This document shows positions 8,123 to 14,708 of a stretch of 23,676 nt of DNA, piece by piece. The notes beneath the pieces were generated by a model that did no database searches, had not been told where the DNA came from, and saw nothing but the letters and a program-made list of their open reading frames with translations. The position numbers and the translations under genes were made by a program. Position 1 is the first letter of the stretch; each line of letters starts with the position of its first letter. This stretch comes from Clostridium sp. (GTDB lineage Bacteria > Bacillota > Clostridia > Clostridiales > Clostridiaceae). The DNA is taken from the NCBI GenBank assembly GCA_003539755.1, contig DPOH01000169.1, positions 1 to 23,676 of the forward strand. Reading direction: 5' to 3'.

Positions 8123-9217
8123 ATGGATAATATATTTGGTAATGTTTATAAAAACAAAAGAGTATTAATTACAGGACATACAGGATTTAAAGGTACGTGG
8201 TTAAGTATTTGGTTAAAAGAATTAGGTGCTAAAGTAAGAGGATATTCATTAGATGCCAATACACAACCAAATTTATTTTCGATTTGCAATGTTTCAAATG
8301 ACATAGAAAGTACAATAGCTGATATAAGATGTGGTGAAGATGTTTATAATGTTATAAATGAATTTAAACCAGATATAATTTTTCATTTAGCAGCACAGCC
8401 GTTAGTCAGATATTCGTATAATAATCCAAAGGAAACTTATGAAACTAATGTTATGGGAACTTTAAATGTTTATGAAGCAGTAAGAAAATGTGAAAGTGTA
8501 AAAGCTATTATTTCAATAACAACTGATAAATGTTATGAGAATAAAGAATGGGTATATGGATATAGAGAAGATGATCCAATTGGAGGGCATGATCCATATA
8601 GCTCAAGTAAAGGATGTGTTGAACTTTTAACGGCATCGTATAGAAAATGTTATTTTATAAATTCTGGTGTAGGAGTTGCATCAGCAAGAGCAGGTAATGT
8701 TATTGGAGGCGGTGATTGGGCTGAGGATAGATTGATTCCAGATTTAGTAAGAGCAATTTCAAAAAATCAAAAGTTAATAATTAGAAATCCATTAGCTATA
8801 AGGCCGTGGCAGCATGTACTTGAACCATTATCAGGTTATTTATGGTTGGGAGCATTATTGTTAAATGATAAAGATAGATTTAGTAGTGCTTGGAATTTTG
8901 GACCTAATAATAATGATATATTAAGTGTTGAAGAAATTTTATCTTTATCAATTGATAGTTGGGGAAAAGGTGAATATGTCATTGATAAATCAGCCCAACC
9001 ACATGAAGCAAATTTATTGAAATTAGATATTAGTAAGGCATCAGCAGATTTAAAGTGGAAGCCTGTATATAATGTTCAAACAGCAGTTGAGAAGACTATT
9101 GATTGGTATAAGAATTATTATGAAGAGGATATCAATATGAAGGATTTTACTATAGCTCAGATAAATGAATATATTGAAGAAGCTAAGAAAAAAAAGATTT
9201 TGTGGAGTGTTTCATAG
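8123..9217 (+). CDS. rfbG: CDP-glucose 4,6-dehydratase
   Basis: This NAD-dependent enzyme converts CDP-glucose to CDP-4-keto-6-deoxyglucose. It is 364 residues long, a normal length. It shows the Rossmann GHTGFKG (18-24), HLAAQPLVR (88-96), TTDKCYEN (133-140), the catalytic Tyr159 and Lys163 in YSSSK, and ARAGNVIGGGDWAEDR, all typical of RfbG. RPWQHVLEPL further on is also characteristic. AAGGTGA precedes the ATG, 16 bases after the reductase. It acts directly after RfbF and feeds RfbH. Confidence 0.95.
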   Translation: MDNIFGNVYKNKRVLITGHTGFKGTWLSIWLKELGAKVRGYSLDANTQPNLFSICNVSNDIESTIADIRCGEDVYNVINEFKPDIIFHLAAQPLVRYSYNNPKETYETNVMGTLNVYEAVRKCESVKAIISITTDKCYENKEWVYGYREDDPIGGHDPYSSSKGCVELLTASYRKCYFINSGVGVASARAGNVIGGGDWAEDRLIPDLVRAISKNQKLIIRNPLAIRPWQHVLEPLSGYLWLGALLLNDKDRFSSAWNFGPNNNDILSVEEILSLSIDSWGKGEYVIDKSAQPHEANLLKLDISKASADLKWKPVYNVQTAVEKTIDWYKNYYEEDINMKDFTIAQINEYIEEAKKKKILWSVS

Positions 9218-9307
9218 TAAATTAATTATGTAGTACGTTTAATAACTTTTTTATTTTAATAGAAAGATTTATTGTGATTTACATAAGATGAATAAAAGGA
9301 GATATTT

Positions 9308-10663
9308 ATGATTAAGGGTTTGAATGAAGAAGAGGAAAGAAATAAGATATTAGAACTTGCAATTGAGTATTATAATAAATATAAAAGAGATAAAGAATAT
9401 ATTGAAGGTGATAAAGTAGTTTATGCAGCACGAATATATGATGAAAATGAAATGCGTGCACTTATAGATAGTTCGTTGGACTTTTGGCTTACGATGGGAA
9501 GATATTCTGATAAATTTGAAAAAGATTTTTCGGGATTTTTAGGTGTAAAGTATTGTTCCGTGGTAAATTCAGGATCATCAGCAAATTTACTTGCATTTTC
9601 TACATTGACATCACCTCTTTTAAAGGAAAGAAGAATTAAAAGAGGTGATGAAATAATTACAGTAGCAGCTGGATTTCCAACAACAGTAGCACCTATTATT
9701 CAATATGGAGCAGTACCTGTTTTTGTAGATGTTACAATTCCTGAATATAATATTGATGTAAGCATGCTGGAGGCAGCTGTATCTGAAAAAACTAAAGCAG
9801 TTATGATTGCTCATACCTTAGGAAATCCATTTAATTTAACTGAAGTAAAAAAATTCTGTGATAAGTATAATCTTTGGCTTATAGAAGATAATTGTGATGC
9901 TCTTGGATCAAAATATTTTATTGATGGAGAATGGAAGCTTACTGGGACTATAGGAGATATAGGTACATCAAGTTTTTATCCTCCACATCATATGACTATG
10001 GGTGAAGGTGGAGCGGTTTATACTAATGATCCGTTATTAAATAAAATTATAAAATCAATGAGAGATTGGGGACGTGAATGTTCTTGTCCTTCTGGAGTTG
10101 ATAATTTATGTGGAAATAGATTTAATGGAAAATTTGGAGAATTGCCAGAAGGATATGATCATAAATATGTTTATTCACATTTTGGTTATAATTTAAAAAT
10201 AACAGATATGCAGGCAGCTATTGGGTGTGAACAGATTAAAAAGTTGCCGAGTTTTATAGAAGCAAGAAAAGAAAATTGGGAATATTTAAGACAAGGACTA
10301 GATTGCTTAAGTGATATATTTATCTTACCAGAATATGATGAAAATTCTATACCATCATGGTTTGGATTTTTGATAACTGTAAAAGATAATTCTACAGTAA
10401 CAAGAGATAGTGTCGTTCGATATTTAGAAGAAAATAATGTGCAAACAAGAATGCTTTTTGCTGGAAATTTAATAAAACATCCATGTTTTGATTATATAAG
10501 AGATGATTACTCACAATATAGAGTAGTTGGAAATTTAAAAAATACTGATAATATTATGAAGAATACTTTTTGGATAGGAGTGTATCCAGGTCTTGATAAA
10601 GAAAAGTTGGACTATATGATTCGTATAATAAAGGAAAGTGTTAATAAACTGGATAGTAAGTAG
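9308..10663 (+). CDS. rfbH: CDP-6-deoxy-4-hexulose 3-dehydrase (E1), PMP and [2Fe-2S]
   Basis: This 451-residue DegT/DnrJ-fold enzyme removes the C3 hydroxyl of CDP-4-keto-6-deoxyglucose. The Schiff-base lysine of ordinary aminotransferases is replaced by histidine in HHMTMGEGG (His227-His228), the hallmark of this dehydrase. Cys196, Cys258, Cys260 and Cys268 give C-X61-C-X1-C-X7-C. The described E1 cluster motif is C-X57-C-X1-C-X7-C, so all ligands are kept, with about four extra residues after Cys196 (around KYFIDGEWK). The ATG is preceded by AAAGGAG and follows a 90-base gap with no visible promoter. The partner reductase E3 (AscD/RfbI), which supplies electrons to E1, is not in the window. 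Confidence 0.93.
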   Translation: MIKGLNEEEERNKILELAIEYYNKYKRDKEYIEGDKVVYAARIYDENEMRALIDSSLDFWLTMGRYSDKFEKDFSGFLGVKYCSVVNSGSSANLLAFSTLTSPLLKERRIKRGDEIITVAAGFPTTVAPIIQYGAVPVFVDVTIPEYNIDVSMLEAAVSEKTKAVMIAHTLGNPFNLTEVKKFCDKYNLWLIEDNCDALGSKYFIDGEWKLTGTIGDIGTSSFYPPHHMTMGEGGAVYTNDPLLNKIIKSMRDWGRECSCPSGVDNLCGNRFNGKFGELPEGYDHKYVYSHFGYNLKITDMQAAIGCEQIKKLPSFIEARKENWEYLRQGLDCLSDIFILPEYDENSIPSWFGFLITVKDNSTVTRDSVVRYLEENNVQTRMLFAGNLIKHPCFDYIRDDYSQYRVVGNLKNTDNIMKNTFWIGVYPGLDKEKLDYMIRIIKESVNKLDSK

Positions 10664-10726
10664 AATAAAAACCAATATTGTATATATTCTAGAGTTATAG
10701 TTATTAAAAATATAAGATTAGATTAT

Positions 10727-10776
10727 GCCCTTTTTTATAGTAAATAATAAAATTTGCTATAAAGAGGGCGTTTTTT
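10727..10776 (+). terminator. Rho-independent terminator after rfbH
   Basis: GCCCTTTTTTATAGTAAAT (10727-10745) pairs with ATTTGCTATAAAGAGGGC (10752-10769), with one bulged T and two G-T pairs. GTTTTTT follows at 10770-10776. The stem is long with a G/C-rich base, followed by a U-tract. It insulates the flagellin genes from the sugar cassette. Confidence 0.9.
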
Positions 10777-10824
10777 ATAAATGAAATAGTGTGTACAAAT
10801 ATTTCTAATTATATTAAAAAGTGA

Positions 10825-10851
10825 TAAAGTATATTGAAAATCAAACGAAAA
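10825..10851 (+). promoter_or_regulatory. Sigma-28 (SigD/FliA)-like flagellin promoter
   Basis: TAAAGTAT (10825-10832), 11 bases, AACGAAAA (10844-10851). The -35 TAAA is exact, the spacing is exact, and the -10 keeps CGA and the final AA. Flagellin genes are the standard sigma-28 targets, so position supports the call. Transcription would start near 10858, with a leader of about 33 bases containing GGAGGA at 10878-10883. Confidence 0.6.
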
Positions 10852-10890
10852 ATAAAATATTAGTTAAGTACAATACTGGAGGAAACAATT

Positions 10891-12273
10891 ATGATTATTA
10901 ATCATAACATGAATGCTTTAAATACAATTTCTAAATATAATCGAAATAATATTAGTGTTGGTAAGGCGATGCAGGGATTAAGTTCTGGGTTAAGAATAAA
11001 TAAATCTAGTGACGATGCTGCTGGATTGGCTATTTCTGAAAAAATGAGAATGCAGATAAGAGGACTTAGTGAAGCAAATAAAAATACTCAAGATGGAATT
11101 TCTTTAATGCAGGTTGCTGATGGTGCCATGAGTGAGCAGGTTGAGATATTGCAAAGAGTAAGAGAACTTACTGTGCAAGCATCCAATGACACAAATTCAT
11201 TAGATGATAGAAAAGTAATTCAATCAGAAATAAATAATTTGTTAGATGAAGTAGAAAGGATTGCAAGAGATACTAATTTTAATGAGGTTCCATTATTAGA
11301 CGGAGAATATAATAAATTTGTAAATAATGGTATAAATTCTATAGAAAAAGTTGTAAATCAAATAACTTTAACCGGAGGACAGACAGAAAGCTTTATTGAT
11401 CCGGACGATGGTTTTTCTCATAGAAGTTCAATGATAGATTTTAGTAATTTGAAAACAAATAAAGAAATTTCTTGGCTTGATGGAACAGGTTTTAATTATA
11501 CTTGTTGCACATGCGATAAAGCATATAGTGTCAAATTTGTAAAAGGAGATCCGGATACAAGCAGATTAAAGGATAAAAATCCAGTTATGGAAATAGATAT
11601 ACGAGATATAAAGGATGGAAATGAACTTGTTAATAAAATAAAAGAGATGGCATATCCTCCAAATTCAGATTTTGCAACAAGTCATTTAACTAAAATTGCA
11701 GCTGATGGAGAAAAGTTGTATATATATGATAAAAGAAGTGATGAAGAATTAGACAAAGAACTTAGGAAGGATCATAATACAAATATAAATGAAATTCCCA
11801 CAAAAGATGGATTGGGAAGATTTGAATTTGGAGTATATGGAGAGAGTGTTCCTAAAAATGAGTATATTTCACATGTAGATATTCAGATTGGAGCTAATGC
11901 AGGCGAAGAAATAAGAGTTGATTTACCTAATACAACTCTGAAAAATATAAAGCTGGATAACAACTCTATATCGGTATTATCAGCAACAGATGCTAATAAT
12001 TCTTTGGAAAAAGTTGAAGATGCAATTAAATATATTACAAACCAGAGAGGGAAATTAGGTGCATATACTAATAGATTAGAACAGAATACAAATAATATAG
12101 GAAGTTATGAAGAAAATTTGCAAGCTGCTGAGAGTAGTATTAGAGATTTAGATATGGCAGAAGGTATGATAGAATTATCTAAAAATTCTATTTTAACGCA
12201 GGCTGCACAGGCTATGATTATTCAATCAAATGAAATGACGAAAGTAGTTATGAATTTAGCACAAGGAAGATAG
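10891..12273 (+). CDS. Flagellin with central insert carrying a Cys cluster
   Basis: This is the filament subunit, exported by the flagellar type III system, 460 residues. Residues 1-138 are the D0/D1 N-terminus (INHNMNALNT, GLSSGLRINKSSDDAAGLAI, RVRELTVQASNDT, DTNFNEVPLLDG). Residues 370-460 are the C-terminal D1/D0 (SSIRDLDMAEGMIELSK, ILTQAAQAMIIQSN). The middle, about 140-365, is a variable, surface-exposed region. It includes three cysteines in YTCCTC (204-208 with Tyr203), unusual in exported filament proteins. The protein ends MNLAQGR instead of the common NQ.PQ..L.LL. GGAGG lies eight bases before the ATG. There is no HExxH, so it is not a flagellinolysin. Ser/Thr in the insert are plausible glycan sites. 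Confidence 0.95.
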   Translation: MIINHNMNALNTISKYNRNNISVGKAMQGLSSGLRINKSSDDAAGLAISEKMRMQIRGLSEANKNTQDGISLMQVADGAMSEQVEILQRVRELTVQASNDTNSLDDRKVIQSEINNLLDEVERIARDTNFNEVPLLDGEYNKFVNNGINSIEKVVNQITLTGGQTESFIDPDDGFSHRSSMIDFSNLKTNKEISWLDGTGFNYTCCTCDKAYSVKFVKGDPDTSRLKDKNPVMEIDIRDIKDGNELVNKIKEMAYPPNSDFATSHLTKIAADGEKLYIYDKRSDEELDKELRKDHNTNINEIPTKDGLGRFEFGVYGESVPKNEYISHVDIQIGANAGEEIRVDLPNTTLKNIKLDNNSISVLSATDANNSLEKVEDAIKYITNQRGKLGAYTNRLEQNTNNIGSYEENLQAAESSIRDLDMAEGMIELSKNSILTQAAQAMIIQSNEMTKVVMNLAQGR

Positions 12274-12303
12274 ATAATTTTAAATAATGCGAGGTAGGTT
12301 AAA

Positions 12304-13122
12304 ATGCGATTAAATAAAAATATGTTTTCTTTAAATATTTATAAAAATTATAAGAAAAACGTTACTTCTGCAAGTGAAAATTTAAATAATATAAGTAGCG
12401 GTCTTAAACTTGAAATGGCAAAGAATAATCCTGGTAAAATAGCACAAAGTGAAAGTCTTAAAATACAGACTATAAGTAATTCGGCGGCTGAGAGAAATGT
12501 TCAAAATACTGTATCTATGTTACAGACTGCTGACTCTGCTATGCAGGAAATAAATAATAATTTAATTAGAGCTAGAGAATTGTCTGTGCAGGCATGTAAT
12601 GGGGCTTTATCGGAAGATGATAAAAAAAGTATTCAAGATGAAATTAATCAGATTAATGAAAATATAAATTATATTTCTAATAATACTCAGTTTAATGGGG
12701 TAAAACTATTAAATGGAACTGGTTATGTAAATACTATGACAGGTTCTTTTTCAGGAGAGGAAACTAGAATTGAAAAAACTGATCTTACAATTACAGCACT
12801 TGGAATAAAAGGCTTAAATGTGGAAACTATAAAGGATGCATCTAATTCATTGGGGTTAATAGATATTGCAATTGAGAGTGTGTCAACTGCTAGAAGTAAG
12901 TATGGAGCATTACAATCTGCTTTGGAAACTGCAGGAGATAATATGAATGAAATAAATATATCACTTAAGCGATCACAAAGTAAGATTGCAGATGCTAATA
13001 TTGCAGAGGAAATGGTTAATTTGTCAAAAAGTCAGATTATAATTCAATCAGCAGCTGCATTAATGTCTCAAAGTAATCAGTTACCACAGGATGCATTACA
13101 GGTTTTAGCAAACATAAAATAG
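12304..13122 (+). CDS. Second, short divergent flagellin-family protein
   Basis: This 272-residue protein has flagellin ends and almost no central domain. The N-terminus (MRLNKNMFSLNIYKNYKK) and the RARELSVQACNG and NTQFNGVKLLNG segments are flagellin-like. The normally strict DDAAGLAISEKMR motif is replaced by KNNPGKIAQSESLK. The C-terminus (IADANIAEEMVNLSKSQIIIQSAAALMSQSNQ, ending PQDALQVLANIK) is close to the canonical flagellin tail. It lies 30 bases after the first flagellin, with GAGG at 12291-12294, before a shared terminator. It could be a minor filament subunit or one specific to a filament end. FlgL/FlgK are less likely on size and motif grounds. Confidence 0.85.
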   Translation: MRLNKNMFSLNIYKNYKKNVTSASENLNNISSGLKLEMAKNNPGKIAQSESLKIQTISNSAAERNVQNTVSMLQTADSAMQEINNNLIRARELSVQACNGALSEDDKKSIQDEINQINENINYISNNTQFNGVKLLNGTGYVNTMTGSFSGEETRIEKTDLTITALGIKGLNVETIKDASNSLGLIDIAIESVSTARSKYGALQSALETAGDNMNEINISLKRSQSKIADANIAEEMVNLSKSQIIIQSAAALMSQSNQLPQDALQVLANIK

Positions 13123-13174
13123 CTAAAAATTTGTATTTTTTAACTGTAAAATTTTAGAATAATTAAATAACTGC

Positions 13175-13225
13175 AAAATCACTTATAGAATGGATGGGAA
13201 AAGAATTTATTCTATAGGTGATTTT
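13175..13225 (+). terminator. Rho-independent terminator after the flagellin pair
   Basis: AAAATCACTTATAGAAT (13175-13191) pairs with ATTCTATAGGTGATTTT (13209-13225) over 17 bp with one G-T pair. The 3' arm ends TTTT, followed by ATTTG. It lies 53 bases after the second flagellin stop. It is symmetric enough to work on either strand. Confidence 0.85.
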
Positions 13226-13407
13226 ATTTGGATAATTGTTAATCTATAGGTTATTTCAATAATTGGATAAAGTATATTGATCTCAAATTACTAGATTTAT
13301 ATATAAATTGAATTTGAATTAAATTATTTTAGATAAAATATAGAGTAAAAAGCGAATTTAATAAGTAGTTTATATGATTAGAATTATAAAAATAAACGAG
13401 AAAACAA

Positions 13408-13434
13408 TAAAAATTAAAAAAAATATGGCGAAAA
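13408..13434 (+). promoter_or_regulatory. Sigma-28-like promoter before flgB; rest of the gap AT-rich
   Basis: TAAAAATT (13408-13415), 11 bases, GGCGAAAA (13427-13434). The TAAA and spacing are exact and six of eight -10 bases match GCCGATAA. A separate TATAAT at 13474-13479 could be a sigma-A -10 but has no good -35 at 16-18 bases. Both may serve the operon. The remainder of 13226-13521 is AT-rich, with no ORF and no recognisable riboswitch. Confidence 0.5.
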
Positions 13435-13521
13435 TCATATAATTATCTTATAATAAAATGTAGAAAGATTGTATATAATGAGGCATAGAGGGTAAAAATA
13501 GTAGATTAAGGGAGTGAATTT

Positions 13522-13920
13522 ATGAGAGGACAATCAGTAATTAATGACAATACTTATGATTTGATTAAGTTGGGTTTAAAAGCATCAAATGTAAGGGCTA
13601 AAACAATTGCTAATAATATGGCTAATATAAATACTAAAAACTATAAAAAGTTTAGTGTTGTATTCGAAGAAAATCTTAAAGACGATAACGAATCAAAATT
13701 TAGTTTGAAGAAAACTAGAGAAGGTCATATATCGTACGATAATGAATATGGTCAAAATATTGATGTTGTTCAAGATAAGAGTACAAGCATTAGAACCGAT
13801 GGAAATAATGTAGACTTAGAAATAGAAAAGGTAAATCAGGCGGCAAATACACTCAAATATAATGCATTAATAACTAGCATTAATAATAAGTTTACTAATT
13901 TAAAAACGGTAATAAAATAG
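13522..13920 (+). CDS. flgB: Flagellar basal-body rod protein FlgB
   Basis: FlgB is a proximal rod subunit, 132 residues, exported through the flagellar type III apparatus. The family's N-terminal motif is present as LKASNVRAKTIANNMANINTKNYKK, with the usual rod signature of ANN.AN..T..Y. The C-terminal coiled segment (VNQAANTLKYNALITSINNKF) matches FlgB. AAGGGAG precedes the ATG. It is the first gene of the operon, preceded by a 399-base gap holding the flagellin terminator and a candidate promoter. Its stop codon TAG overlaps the Shine-Dalgarno sequence of flgC. Confidence 0.95.
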   Translation: MRGQSVINDNTYDLIKLGLKASNVRAKTIANNMANINTKNYKKFSVVFEENLKDDNESKFSLKKTREGHISYDNEYGQNIDVVQDKSTSIRTDGNNVDLEIEKVNQAANTLKYNALITSINNKFTNLKTVIK

Positions 13921-13935
13921 GAGGGTATTGAATTT

Positions 13936-14346
13936 ATGAATGCATTTTCATCTATGCAGATTACTGCTACAGGATTAGCTGCAGAAAGACTTAGAATGGA
14001 TACCATATCTTCTAATATGGCAAATGCAAGTACAACTAGGAATGCTCAAGGGGAAAAGAGTCCTTATGTACGAAAGATAGCAGTTTTTCAAGAAGCACTT
14101 GATTCTAAAAAACAAATGGCTGGGGTAAAAGCTATTGGAATAGAAAATGATGAATCACCATTAAGAAAAGAATATAATCCTAATCATCCAGATGCAGATG
14201 AGGATGGTTATGTTACAATGCCTAATGTTAATGTTTTGAATGAAATGGCAGATATGATGGTGGCATCAAGGTCATATGAGGCTAATGTTGATACATTTAA
14301 TGCACTTAAAAGTATGTTTTCGAAAGCATTAGAAATAGGGAAATAG
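13936..14346 (+). CDS. flgC: Flagellar basal-body rod protein FlgC
   Basis: FlgC is a rod subunit of 136 residues. It begins MNAFSSMQITATGLAAERLRMD with ISSNMANASTT, the conserved rod/hook N-terminal helix, and ends with NVLNEMADMMVASRSYEANVDTFNALKSM, the conserved C-terminal motif. AGGAGGG at 13919-13925 overlaps the flgB stop. Its last codons (GGG AAA TAG) are the first unit of a four-copy octamer repeat, so a change in copy number beginning here would alter the extreme C-terminus. Confidence 0.96.
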   Translation: MNAFSSMQITATGLAAERLRMDTISSNMANASTTRNAQGEKSPYVRKIAVFQEALDSKKQMAGVKAIGIENDESPLRKEYNPNHPDADEDGYVTMPNVNVLNEMADMMVASRSYEANVDTFNALKSMFSKALEIGK

Positions 14347-14369
14347 GGAAAAAGGGAAAAAGGGAGAAT
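14338..14369 (+). repeat. Four tandem octamers spanning the flgC stop and fliE ribosome binding site
   Basis: GGGAAATA, GGGAAAAA, GGGAAAAA and GGGAGAAT follow head to tail at 14338, 14346, 14354 and 14362. The flgC stop TAG (14344-14346) lies at the first junction. The last unit supplies GGGAG (14362-14366), nine bases before the fliE ATG and better placed than the GAGG at 14371-14374, which is one base from it. Confidence 0.85.
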
Positions 14370-14375
14370 TGAGGT

Positions 14376-14687
14376 ATGAGAATTGATAATAATTTTGCTA
14401 ATAGAGAAATTTTATTTAATAAGAAATTTCAATTAGGTAGCAATGAGAATGTACAAAATTCTGGGGGGATGAGTTTTGGACATATTTTAAAGAAGACAAT
14501 AAATGATACAAATGATAAATTAGTGGAATCAGATGCTGCTACAAATGCATTTATAAGAGGAGATGATATAAATATTGATGAGGTTATGATAAAAAACCAA
14601 GAAGCAAGTTTGTGTCTTCAATTTTTAACTCAAACTAGAGATAAGTTACTTGAAGGATATGATACATTATCAAAGCTGCAGCTGTAG
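14376..14687 (+). CDS. fliE: Flagellar hook-basal body protein FliE
   Basis: FliE is the adaptor between the MS ring and the rod, 103 residues, the family's usual size. The N-terminus is poorly conserved. The diagnostic part is the C-terminal half: MSFGHILKKTINDTNDKLVESD, then DINIDEVMIKNQEASLCLQFLTQTRDKLLEGYDTLSKLQL, which follows the FliE pattern of a helix pair ending in conserved hydrophobics. It sits between flgC and fliF as in other Firmicutes. The start is supported by GGGAG from the octamer repeat. Confidence 0.93.
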   Translation: MRIDNNFANREILFNKKFQLGSNENVQNSGGMSFGHILKKTINDTNDKLVESDAATNAFIRGDDINIDEVMIKNQEASLCLQFLTQTRDKLLEGYDTLSKLQL

Positions 14688-14708
14688 TAAGGTGAGGAGA
14701 GCTAGAAC

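Noticed and set aside
10664..10726. Attachment site or mobile-element border between the sugar cassette and flagellins
   Set aside because: No tRNA, integrase, transposase or flanking direct repeat is visible, and base composition is continuous.
11305..11985. Flagellinolysin-type protease domain in the flagellin insert
   Set aside because: No HExxH motif is present anywhere in the insert.
13226..13521. Cyclic-di-GMP riboswitch before flgB, as in Clostridioides difficile
   Set aside because: None of the conserved GEMM core segments can be found in this AT-rich leader.
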